Below, in pieces: positions 26,624 to 35,404 of a stretch of DNA of 36,918 nt (the first letter of the stretch is position 1; each line of letters opens with the position of its first letter). A program made the position numbers and the translations under genes. The notes under the pieces are model-generated. The model saw only the letters and a list, made by a program, of their open reading frames with translations, made no database searches and was not told the origin of the DNA. Where the stretch lies: assembly GCA_019313825.1 (NCBI GenBank), contig JAFDAM010000016.1:1-36918 (forward strand). The letters are read 5' to 3'. Origin of the DNA: Deltaproteobacteria bacterium. GTDB taxonomy: Bacteria > Desulfobacterota > DSM-4660 > Desulfatiglandales > HGW-15.

Positions 26624-28798
26624 TTAGGCCTTGCTGTTCTTTATCGCCTCCTTTATCCTCTCCGGAGTCATGGGCAGTTGGAACAGCCTCACACCGATCG
26701 CATCATATATGGCGTTGGCGATTACAGCTCCCATACAGACAATGGCAGGCTCTCCTCCGCCATGGGGGGGAGAATCCTGCGCGTCAATCAGCACGGTTTC
26801 TATCTCAGGCATCCAGGAGAAGCGTGGTATCTCATAGGTCTCAAAATTGAGGTCAAAGATCTCACCATCCTTGAAATGGATCTCTTCTGTGAGAGCATAA
26901 CCCAACCCCATGTTGATACAGCCTTCTATCTGTTTTTTCGCCCCATCAGGATTGACCACCTGGCCCATGTCCTGGGCATGGGCAACACGCTTGACCTGTA
27001 CCTTGCCTGTCTCTTTATCGACATCAATCTCAGCCATTATTGCCACATAGCTCCCTGATCGGATGCTGCACGCCACACCACAGCCCCTGGCGCTTGGTGT
27101 CTTCGACGGGGTCCAGCCGAACTTCTCTGCAGCGGCCTTCAGAACTCTACGCATCTTTTTATCACTCAGATTTTGTAAACGGAATTCCACCGGATCTTTC
27201 CCTGCCTTTGAAGCCATAATATCGATATGGGACTCCCTGGCAAAGGTGTTGTTGCTGGTTGCAGGCGCACGCCATGGCCCTATGGAAAAAGGGTGTGAAC
27301 CCGGAAGGGCGCGCATCCATCCACCCCGGGAAAGCACTTGATGATGGGGCACCTCATAAAATAGAAGAGAACCGTCCTCCCCTGCAAAAAAGACATCATA
27401 ATCCCAGAGCATAATTTTGCCCGCGTCATTGAGCCCCGATCTAATCTTGACTACCGCTGCAGGGCGGAAGGAATCATAGAAAATATCTTCTGCGCGATTA
27501 CGGGCAACCTGAACGGGTTTACCCGTGAGTTTTGCCAGGCGGGCTGCCTCGACTGCTTCGGGATTATTCCCTTTTCCTCCAAATCCGCCCCCCACAGGAG
27601 GAGTGATAACTCGAACATTTTTGGGCTTCATACCCAGCGCGCTTGCCACATTTGCCTGGCAGCCAAAGGGCATCTGGGTGGCTGCCCATACTGTCACCCT
27701 ATCACCCTCAAGCCTTGCCACAGCAGTATGTGTCTCCATGGTGGCATGTGTAACATAGCCGCTAAGGTATGTCTCCTCAAACAAATGGGATGAAAGGCCT
27801 TCTCCTTTTTTGAGATCCCCTTCTTTGGAGACTTTTCTGCCTTTCGGCGCGACCAGGACAAGATGGTCAAATACGTTTTTATCGTCCAGTCCTGTCTTTG
27901 GCAGTTCAAACCGGGCCTTAACCATTTCCAGGGCCTTATCCGCCTCATCGGGGTATCTATGAAGAACGGCAATCAGATCCCCGTCCTTAACAACCTGAGC
28001 ACCCTTTATGTTGACGCCGGATGTGTCCACTTCCTTCAATGTGGCGCCGTGGGCAGGAGGCATTAAGATCCGCGCATACAGCATGCCGGGCAAACGGATA
28101 TCCCCTGCATACTCTGCTTTTCCTGTGACCTTCTCCAAAGCATCCCTTTGCGGAAATGATTTGCCTACTATCTTATACTCTGACACTTTTTTTAATACAG
28201 GCGATCCCTTCAATTGTCTTTCAATACTCTTACCTTTGGCAAGCTGCGCATAGGTAACGCGATTCTCCTTTCGGGCACTGTCAAATATGACACCATCCCT
28301 GGTCTTCAGCCGTTCTTTCGGCACCTTGAGAGACTCGGCGGCAAGCTCTATCAAGACCGCCCTTGCTTCGGCAGCGGCCTCCCTGAAAACCGGCCCGGCG
28401 CTGCGAATGGTCAGTGATCCCCAGGTCCCCATATCCCACGGGCATAGATCTGTGTCCCCCATGACCATATCAACGGAATCATAGGGCAGATCCAGCTCTT
28501 CGGCCATTATCTGTGCCACTGAAGTAATAATGCCCTGCCCCATCTCTATCTTGCCGGTAAATAAAGTGGCCCTGCCGTCCTCTCCTATCCTGAGAAAGGC
28601 ATTAAAATCAGTTGGCGTTCTGGCAAAGAGGGGACCCCTTCTCTTGGTTATTGCCAGAGACGAGGGGTCTCCGAGAGAGAAATAGACCACGATCCCTCCG
28701 CCCAGTATACCCATGCCTTTGAGAAACTCCCTGCGGTTCATGGGCAAGGAGGACAGCGCGTTTTTTTGACCGGAATCTACATATCGATCTTTTGTCAT
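26624..28798 (-). CDS. Molybdopterin-binding subunit, xanthine dehydrogenase family (isoquinoline-1-oxidoreductase beta / aldehyde dehydrogenase type), Tat-exported
   Basis: NRREFLKGMGILGGG twin-arginine signal; GKIEMGQGIITSVAQIMAEEL, PPVGGGFGGKGNNPEAVEAARLAKLTGKPVQVARNRAED, GGGEPAI; strong RBS aggagg. Confidence 0.93.
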   Translation of the reverse strand: MTKDRYVDSGQKNALSSLPMNRREFLKGMGILGGGIVVYFSLGDPSSLAITKRRGPLFARTPTDFNAFLRIGEDGRATLFTGKIEMGQGIITSVAQIMAEELDLPYDSVDMVMGDTDLCPWDMGTWGSLTIRSAGPVFREAAAEARAVLIELAAESLKVPKERLKTRDGVIFDSARKENRVTYAQLAKGKSIERQLKGSPVLKKVSEYKIVGKSFPQRDALEKVTGKAEYAGDIRLPGMLYARILMPPAHGATLKEVDTSGVNIKGAQVVKDGDLIAVLHRYPDEADKALEMVKARFELPKTGLDDKNVFDHLVLVAPKGRKVSKEGDLKKGEGLSSHLFEETYLSGYVTHATMETHTAVARLEGDRVTVWAATQMPFGCQANVASALGMKPKNVRVITPPVGGGFGGKGNNPEAVEAARLAKLTGKPVQVARNRAEDIFYDSFRPAAVVKIRSGLNDAGKIMLWDYDVFFAGEDGSLLFYEVPHHQVLSRGGWMRALPGSHPFSIGPWRAPATSNNTFARESHIDIMASKAGKDPVEFRLQNLSDKKMRRVLKAAAEKFGWTPSKTPSARGCGVACSIRSGSYVAIMAEIDVDKETGKVQVKRVAHAQDMGQVVNPDGAKKQIEGCINMGLGYALTEEIHFKDGEIFDLNFETYEIPRFSWMPEIETVLIDAQDSPPHGGGEPAIVCMGAVIANAIYDAIGVRLFQLPMTPERIKEAIKNSKA

Positions 28799-28814
28799 GA
28801 CCTTTCTCCTCCTC

Positions 28815-29276
28815 TTATGTGCCTGCCGCGGCCTGAATCGCCTCGACTACACGGTTGTATGTCCCACAGCGGCACAGATTGTTATCCATGCCACTTATGA
28901 TCTCCGACCTGGTGGGCTTGGGATTTTGATGTAACAGCCCGTATGCGTTAAGGATCATCCCCGGAGTACAGAATCCGCACTGAAGAGCGTCACGTTCCAT
29001 GAACTCCTTCTGGAGGGGATGCAGGTTCCCGTCTTTGGCCAACCCTTCAATAGTTATGACCTCTTTCCCATTGATGTCCTTTACAGAAAACTGGCATGAC
29101 CTGACAGGCTCTTTGTCCACGAGGACGGTGCATGTACCGCAATGTTCTTCACCGCATCCGTATTTTGCACCTGTAAGACCTAGATCAGTGCGCAACACCC
29201 ATAAGAGCATTCGCTCACCATCCACGGTCAAGCGCGTTGGTCTGCCGTTAAGGTTGAATTTGATGGTTTCACTCAT
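28815..29276 (-). CDS. (2Fe-2S)-binding small subunit of xanthine dehydrogenase family
   Basis: GAKYGCGEEHCGTCTVLVD, CGFCTPGMILNAYGLL, LCRCGTYNRV; RBS aaggagg. Confidence 0.95.
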   Translation of the reverse strand: MSETIKFNLNGRPTRLTVDGERMLLWVLRTDLGLTGAKYGCGEEHCGTCTVLVDKEPVRSCQFSVKDINGKEVITIEGLAKDGNLHPLQKEFMERDALQCGFCTPGMILNAYGLLHQNPKPTRSEIISGMDNNLCRCGTYNRVVEAIQAAAGT

Positions 29277-29518
29277 GGCAATCCTCCTTATACGTTAGTA
29301 GTTGAGTAATACTTGGCATTCCGAAAAGATGTGTTAATAAACTTATATCTGATGATATTGCTGTCCAAAAATAGAATGAAAACAGTGTTTTTTCTCATAT
29401 AAGTGCCGAAATTTACAATGGCACAGTAATGTCCGGTTAGGATTTTGCAATGCCGGCATATGGAAGCTAATGGCCGGTGGGGGTCTCTTTTCCGGGTCGA
29501 AAGCCTATGGGCTACAGT

Positions 29519-29573
29519 TCGAAGGCAATCACGCTATGAGCGGGACAGATGATGCCCTGATGGTGGATCAGGG
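29519..29573. repeat. Dispersed repeat family B, copy 2
   Basis: TCGAAGGCAATCACGCTATGAGCGGGACAGATGATGCCCTGATGGTGGATCAGGG matches 21707-21760. Confidence 0.8.
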
Positions 29574-29846
29574 TATGCCTTGCGCTCTTTGCCATCGCCT
29601 TCTATGATTTTAGGGTGCAGACAAAGCCGAATTTTTAATATATTATATCATAACGGCCGGGGAAGTCTAAAACAGATAATGTAAAAACTTATATCCCGCG
29701 GATAAGGATCGGAACATTGATGAAAACACTTTTGCATTTAAAGGATGATGAGTCAAACAAGGGTTGGCAAAAACACGGAACTCAAGTGAGAAATGTGTTA
29801 TAATATATTCTATTAACCAAATTAATACCAAAAAAAAGGTCTGAAA

Positions 29847-32252
29847 ATGGCAAATGAGACACGTGATACATTAAATAATGAAGTAAAAGAAGTAGTGCTG
29901 GCATCCGAATCATTACCCGATGTCCTGCCGCTTCTCCCACTGACACATGGACCGGCTTTTCCGGGAATGTTGCTGCCCATTGTTCTGCCTGCGGGTCCTT
30001 TTGCCGATGCTGCAGATGCCGCCGTCTCATCAGTACATAGCGCAGTAGGGCTTGTGTTTGTCAAAAATCCCCCCTCTGACGGATCGTTGCCGGAATCCCC
30101 CGATCTCTACAGCTTTGGGACAGCCGCAAAGATTCTAAAGGCACAGCGTTCGGAAAAGGGGGAAATCCAGCTTATGTTGAGTTTCCTTAAGCGGTTCAGG
30201 GTCCGAAAATTGCTGAAGGAAGCGCCCCATTTAATTGCGGTAGTTCAGTACTATGACGAACCCAAGCCCAAGGACGACCAGGAAACTAAGGCCCTTGTAC
30301 TCGCCATCCTGAGTGAAATAAAGCATATCGCAAATAAGAGTCCTCTATTTTCCGAAGAGATGAAGCTACTTCTTACACAGACCTCCATGAATGATCCGGG
30401 TCGTCTTTCCGACATGGCAGCTGCGATCACGAGTTCTGATCGCAAGATGGCCCAGAAGATCCTTGAGACAGTGGAGATTCGGCCCCGTATGAGGATCGCT
30501 TTGACTCTGCTGAAAAAAGAACGCGCCATTGTGGACCTCCAGGATAAGATCAGCAGGCAGATTGAGGAGAAGGTCAGTAAACAGCAGCGCGAATTCTTCC
30601 TCCGTGAACAGCTCAAGGCCATCAAGAAGGAACTCGGACTGGAACAGGATGAAAAAAGCGCTGAAGTGTCAAAGTTCAAGAAGAGGATCGAAGAGCTTGA
30701 TATGAATGAACAGGCGCAGCGCCAGGTAAAAGCTGAACTGGACAAGTTGTCGCTACTTGAGGTCCATTCGCCTGAATTCGGCGTGAGTCGGAACTACCTT
30801 GAATGGCTTACAACACTGCCGTGGGGCCGCGGCACCGTGGACAGCCTTGATATAGAGCTTGCCAGAAAGGTGCTGGACAGGAGTCACGCCGGGCTGGATG
30901 ATATAAAGGAACGTATCATAGAGTTTATTGCCGTAGGGATGCTCCGCAAAAAGATAACAGGATCGATTCTATGTTTTGTCGGTCCGCCTGGGGTGGGGAA
31001 AACGTCCCTTGGTCGAGCGGTTGCAGAGGGCCTTGGCCGTGAATTCTATCGATTTTCCCTCGGAGGAATACGTGATGAGGCTGAGATAAAAGGACATCGC
31101 CGGACCTATATAGGCGCCCTGCCAGGGAAGATAATTCAGGCCCTCAAGTCCGTACGGAGCCATAATCCCGTGGTCATGCTCGACGAGGTGGACAAGATAG
31201 GAAGCAGTTATCAGGGGGATCCGGCGTCTGCCCTGCTTGAAGTGCTGGACCCTGAACAGAACTCTTCTTTTGTTGACCATTACCTCGATGTCCCCTATGA
31301 CCTCTCCCAGGTCTTTTTTATATGTACCGCGAACATCATGGATACTATCCCGGCTCCACTGCTAGACCGCATGGAGGTTATCCGGCTGCCCGGATACATT
31401 ATGGAGGAAAAAGTAAGCATCGGTAAGCGTTTCCTGCTGCCCAGGCAGCTTGAAAAGAGCGGCCTGACCAGAAAGGATGTAAAGATCGGCGTCCCCGCCA
31501 TCAGGCGGGTGATAAATGATTATGCTCGTGAGGCAGGGGTCCGTGGAATTGAAAAATCCCTTGGTAAAATATTACGGAAGATCGCAACCCGGGTTGCAAA
31601 CGGTGAGAGAGGACCGTTCAGGATTTCACCTGATGATATTGTCTCTTACCTGGGACGCCCGGTCTTCACAGAGGACCTTCTTTTAAAGACGATGGTGCCG
31701 GGCGTGACCAACGGACTGGCATGGACTGCCATGGGCGGCTCTGTCCTCACAATAGAGGCCATGACCGTTGGCGAGGAAAAGGCCGGTATCCTTCAGACCG
31801 GGAAACTGGGAGAAGTAATGGTGGAGTCGTCGAGAATCGCATACAGTTACATCATAGGCAATCTCGACAGGTATATGCCTGAATCGGCTTTTTATAATCA
31901 GGCAATTCACCTCCATGTCCCTGCCGGGGCAACTCCGAAGGACGGACCTTCAGCAGGCATAACAATGGCAACAAGCCTCCTGTCCCTGGCCATTGGGAAG
32001 ACGGTCCGTAGAAAGCTGGCAATGACAGGGGAACTGACACTCACAGGCCGTGTTCTGCCGGTCGGCGGGATACGCGAAAAGATTACCGCTGCAAAGCGTA
32101 TGGGGATCCGCGAAGTGATCATCCCAAAGGCAAATGAAGCTGATCTCGACGAAATTCCGGCAACAGTGCGGAGAGGAATTAAGCTTCATCCTGCAGAGTG
32201 GTTTGACGACGTTGTGCGGATTGCCTTTTCCGGAAAAATTAAGGTGTTGTAA
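29847..32252 (+). CDS. lon: ATP-dependent protease Lon
   Basis: N-terminal LON domain, GPPGVGKTSLGRAVAEGLGREF, protease PKDGPSAGITMATSLLSL, LTGRVLPVGGIREK. Confidence 0.97.
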   Translation: MANETRDTLNNEVKEVVLASESLPDVLPLLPLTHGPAFPGMLLPIVLPAGPFADAADAAVSSVHSAVGLVFVKNPPSDGSLPESPDLYSFGTAAKILKAQRSEKGEIQLMLSFLKRFRVRKLLKEAPHLIAVVQYYDEPKPKDDQETKALVLAILSEIKHIANKSPLFSEEMKLLLTQTSMNDPGRLSDMAAAITSSDRKMAQKILETVEIRPRMRIALTLLKKERAIVDLQDKISRQIEEKVSKQQREFFLREQLKAIKKELGLEQDEKSAEVSKFKKRIEELDMNEQAQRQVKAELDKLSLLEVHSPEFGVSRNYLEWLTTLPWGRGTVDSLDIELARKVLDRSHAGLDDIKERIIEFIAVGMLRKKITGSILCFVGPPGVGKTSLGRAVAEGLGREFYRFSLGGIRDEAEIKGHRRTYIGALPGKIIQALKSVRSHNPVVMLDEVDKIGSSYQGDPASALLEVLDPEQNSSFVDHYLDVPYDLSQVFFICTANIMDTIPAPLLDRMEVIRLPGYIMEEKVSIGKRFLLPRQLEKSGLTRKDVKIGVPAIRRVINDYAREAGVRGIEKSLGKILRKIATRVANGERGPFRISPDDIVSYLGRPVFTEDLLLKTMVPGVTNGLAWTAMGGSVLTIEAMTVGEEKAGILQTGKLGEVMVESSRIAYSYIIGNLDRYMPESAFYNQAIHLHVPAGATPKDGPSAGITMATSLLSLAIGKTVRRKLAMTGELTLTGRVLPVGGIREKITAAKRMGIREVIIPKANEADLDEIPATVRRGIKLHPAEWFDDVVRIAFSGKIKVL

Positions 32253-32298
32253 AAAGCCATGATCCTATCCTGCATATCATACATGGCCTGACCCAATC

Positions 32299-32898
32299 CT
32301 ATATATTGATTACCTTATCAGCCAACTGCAGGGATGTTACGATATCCAGCATATTGGTGGTCTCACCCACCTGTTTTTTATCCAGCAGGTCGAAATGGCT
32401 GAGGCACGTACCGCAGACCAGGATGTGTGTGCCGTCTTTATCCAGTTCCTTGAGGTCTGAAAGTACCCCGGAGCCTTCTATGGTGAGTTTTACACCGTTG
32501 TTTACAAACACGAGACGCCAAAGCTCCTTGCCCATCTCCTTTAAAGTCTTCAGGAAGCTTGCCATCAGCTTTGAACCCAGTTCATCATCCCCATGTCCGA
32601 TACGGTCAGTTGCCACCATGACCATGATCTTCTTCTGTTCGGCTGAAGGACCAGCATCCGGCATGATCTCACAGGAGGAGGAACTCTCGTCTTTCTTTCC
32701 GGTTATCTCATAATCATTGTTTTCCTGGGTGTAGGAGACCACAAAGCCCTGAGATCCAAGAAAACGGCTGACATTCTCTTTAGCCGCCGCATTATCCACA
32801 AGAACACAAAGTTCCTTGAATCCCTCCTGCTCAATGGCCTTTTTGACGGCAAGCACCGGGGCAGGGCAGGCAAGCCCTTTACAGTCTATTGTTTTCAT
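32299..32898 (-). CDS. yedF: TusA-like plus DsrE-like fusion, selenium metabolism protein YedF type
   Basis: MKTIDCKGLACPAPVLAVKKAIEQEG (TusA CPxP) fused to DsrE-like GDDELGSKLMASFLKTL..HILVCGTCLSHFDL. Confidence 0.85.
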   Translation of the reverse strand: MKTIDCKGLACPAPVLAVKKAIEQEGFKELCVLVDNAAAKENVSRFLGSQGFVVSYTQENNDYEITGKKDESSSSCEIMPDAGPSAEQKKIMVMVATDRIGHGDDELGSKLMASFLKTLKEMGKELWRLVFVNNGVKLTIEGSGVLSDLKELDKDGTHILVCGTCLSHFDLLDKKQVGETTNMLDIVTSLQLADKVINI

Positions 32899-33226
32899 CC
32901 TCATTTCCTCCGTAAATCATGAGTTTCCATGCATTGATAATTATCAGCTGCGCACTGGCCCGAGATGAGAGAGTTTTCGTTTAATGGGAACGTTAAGTGT
33001 GGGTGCAAGATAAGTTCGGCCCGGACCTGTGCCTACCAATCCCGGGTAGGATTGAATAAGTTCGCTCAGGTGAAGCCAAAAGATCGGTGCATGGATGTAT
33101 TCCTTTTATAGATATCTGGATTTTGCTTCACGAGGGTAGGGGATATGAACCGATATGTCAAATGGGAAAAACCGATAAGTAAGAAGGTGTTTTACGGATT
33201 AGCCGATAGCAACTAAAGCTAAATGC

Positions 33227-33248
33227 TGATGGCTGATCGCTGAATGCT
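33227..33248. repeat. Dispersed 22-bp repeat family C, copy 2 (inverted)
   Basis: TGATGGCTGATCGCTGAATGCT is 20/22 identical to the reverse complement of 26498-26519. Confidence 0.6.
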
Positions 33249-33406
33249 TGTGCATGCTATAATTCTAAGGTGGAGCCAAATATCTCTTTCCTATGCTTTT
33301 TGGCAGAAAGAACTTTTTTGGCACTTGAACTATGGAGGTTAAATTAATTAGCATGAATTCAAAAACGGGTGTTTTTGGATGAACAATAATTAATGTTTTA
33401 ATTGGT

Positions 33407-35143
33407 TCAGGATGTAAAAGGGATTCTCCAGGTCTGCTCTTTCAGCCCCTTTGAGGTTGAGAATTCATAATTATCAGAATCGACCTGCAAAACAACCTTT
33501 TCTCCCTCAATATCTATAAATACCGGGATTTCAGGTCTCCTGTTGTGCAGGACATTGGCCATCAGCAGAGCTTTTTCAATTCCGTCTCCTCTTCTGTAGT
33601 TCCAGACTTCATCCGGTTGCGCAAGTCTTCCCACGCCATCGTAAATTGAAGAATCAGGCATCCGGTCAAGCTCCTTTTTAATCTCCCGGATCTCCATGCC
33701 AAGGGAGCCTTCAAAGGAAACCGGATTTCTTTCAATTGCCGCAAGAACAAAGGGCTCGGCTTCAGTATGTCTCAGATCCCGGTATGCATAGAATGCCATT
33801 TTGGCCATGTCATTTTTGTCCCTGATATTTTCGAGACGCTGTATTATATCGTCGCGATCCATATCATTGTCGATTTCTAACGGTTCCTCAGACGATATGA
33901 ACGAGACAGAAGACGGGTCAGGAAGCCTTGGATTCACACTTGAGAAATTAATAATTGCATCTATTATTGACGGGGTATCCTCGCACCCGGGCATAAATTG
34001 AGCTTGTAATCGTTTCTTGTCTTCCGGGTTTGTCAGATCCAAAGAATTATTTTGTACATAATCTTCCAGGTTGTTAAGAACCATTCTCCCAGGAAGTATT
34101 CCCTGTTTGAATTCGGACATCTCGATCTCATCAAGAAGCTTGTCTCTTGTATTGTCATTCATGCGGTATGGATTGCCGTGTTCGTATGAATAAACCGTTT
34201 CGAGCCCGATGAACCTGTCCTGACCGTGAACCTTTCGTCGAAGCTGGAAGCATTTCTGGAGACTGCGTGTGTGGCGAAAAAAATTGCTGAGAAGCTCTAT
34301 TGACAATGGTCGGCTAAGATAATTTCGAAGTTTTTTACAGAATGCTTTGTATAATTCGGGGTCTATGGTTGACTCATTATAAACAGTATGAATGTATCCT
34401 GTTTCATGGGCTACGATAGTGACTTTTTCGTTTTCAAGGGCCCTACGCGCCTGGGCGGACAGCGCGGTACCGTTGAACCACATGTTCTTGGTGACAAGCC
34501 GTCTATTGTTAGTCAGGAGGCCGTCATCAACATCGATATAATTCTGTGAGTGCAGAGGTGTTGCCATGAGATAGATCTCTTTTAAGGGAATACGCGCAAC
34601 TATAAAAAGGGCGGCTGCATATAATGTAGCCAGTGAAACACACTCGCCCGCTCCTGTCGAATATTTGGGTTTGAACGAGAATGCATCCATGGCTTCGACT
34701 GTTTCCGTTTTCCAGTAGGGAATTACGTCATTATCGTAGTCCTGCAGGCCAAAATGTGTCCTTATATCAACGTCAAAATAGTACTTGTCACCGGCATATC
34801 CGAAAAGGGCGTTTGATTCTGCCAGAGTAGATTGGTCGATAAATCTGTCGAATCGGGCCATTTCTTTTTCCTTGGTGGTCAGGCCCCATGTCTCCAGATC
34901 TAGGTTAAAGACATAATTGTTCATTATGTACTGTTTTAGACGGGTTATTCGCCGGTAGGGCTTCAAGCTTTCTATCCCTTTAAACCAGGGATCATCACGC
35001 CAGCGCCATATATTGGGTGACATGATGTTTGCCAGGACCAGGCTGAACATCAATTCCGGGAATATGAAGACCTCCATGTCTGATAAAGTAACAGCGGAAG
35101 ATTTTTTTTCAAAGTCTCTTTCCTTTTCTATTATATTGGTCAT
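33407..35143 (-). CDS. Uncharacterised 578-aa protein with transglutaminase-like Cys/His/Asp arrangement
   Basis: STGAGECVSLATLYAAALFIVARIP..MATPLHSQNYIDVDDGLLTNNRRLVT; C-terminal LAQPDEVWNYRRGDGIEKALLMANVL. Confidence 0.6.
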   Translation of the reverse strand: MTNIIEKERDFEKKSSAVTLSDMEVFIFPELMFSLVLANIMSPNIWRWRDDPWFKGIESLKPYRRITRLKQYIMNNYVFNLDLETWGLTTKEKEMARFDRFIDQSTLAESNALFGYAGDKYYFDVDIRTHFGLQDYDNDVIPYWKTETVEAMDAFSFKPKYSTGAGECVSLATLYAAALFIVARIPLKEIYLMATPLHSQNYIDVDDGLLTNNRRLVTKNMWFNGTALSAQARRALENEKVTIVAHETGYIHTVYNESTIDPELYKAFCKKLRNYLSRPLSIELLSNFFRHTRSLQKCFQLRRKVHGQDRFIGLETVYSYEHGNPYRMNDNTRDKLLDEIEMSEFKQGILPGRMVLNNLEDYVQNNSLDLTNPEDKKRLQAQFMPGCEDTPSIIDAIINFSSVNPRLPDPSSVSFISSEEPLEIDNDMDRDDIIQRLENIRDKNDMAKMAFYAYRDLRHTEAEPFVLAAIERNPVSFEGSLGMEIREIKKELDRMPDSSIYDGVGRLAQPDEVWNYRRGDGIEKALLMANVLHNRRPEIPVFIDIEGEKVVLQVDSDNYEFSTSKGLKEQTWRIPFTS

Positions 35144-35404
35144 TTTCTATTGAATCCGATAATCAAAATATTAATAAAAACAGGGCCCTGCATGGTCTGA
35201 TGCAGGTTTAGCTTCTCCCCGCATACTATTGGAAAAAATTAGATGCCATATAAGTTAGGACTTAAATTCTGCTTTTCAAGAAATTTTTTCTCCTGTCAGG
35301 CAGGTATATCGAGGCATGTATCATGATATAAATGGGGTCATGGGAAAATGCTTAATAATCAATAGAATGATCAAATACGCCCGGCGAGGTTGAAAATATT
35401 TACC

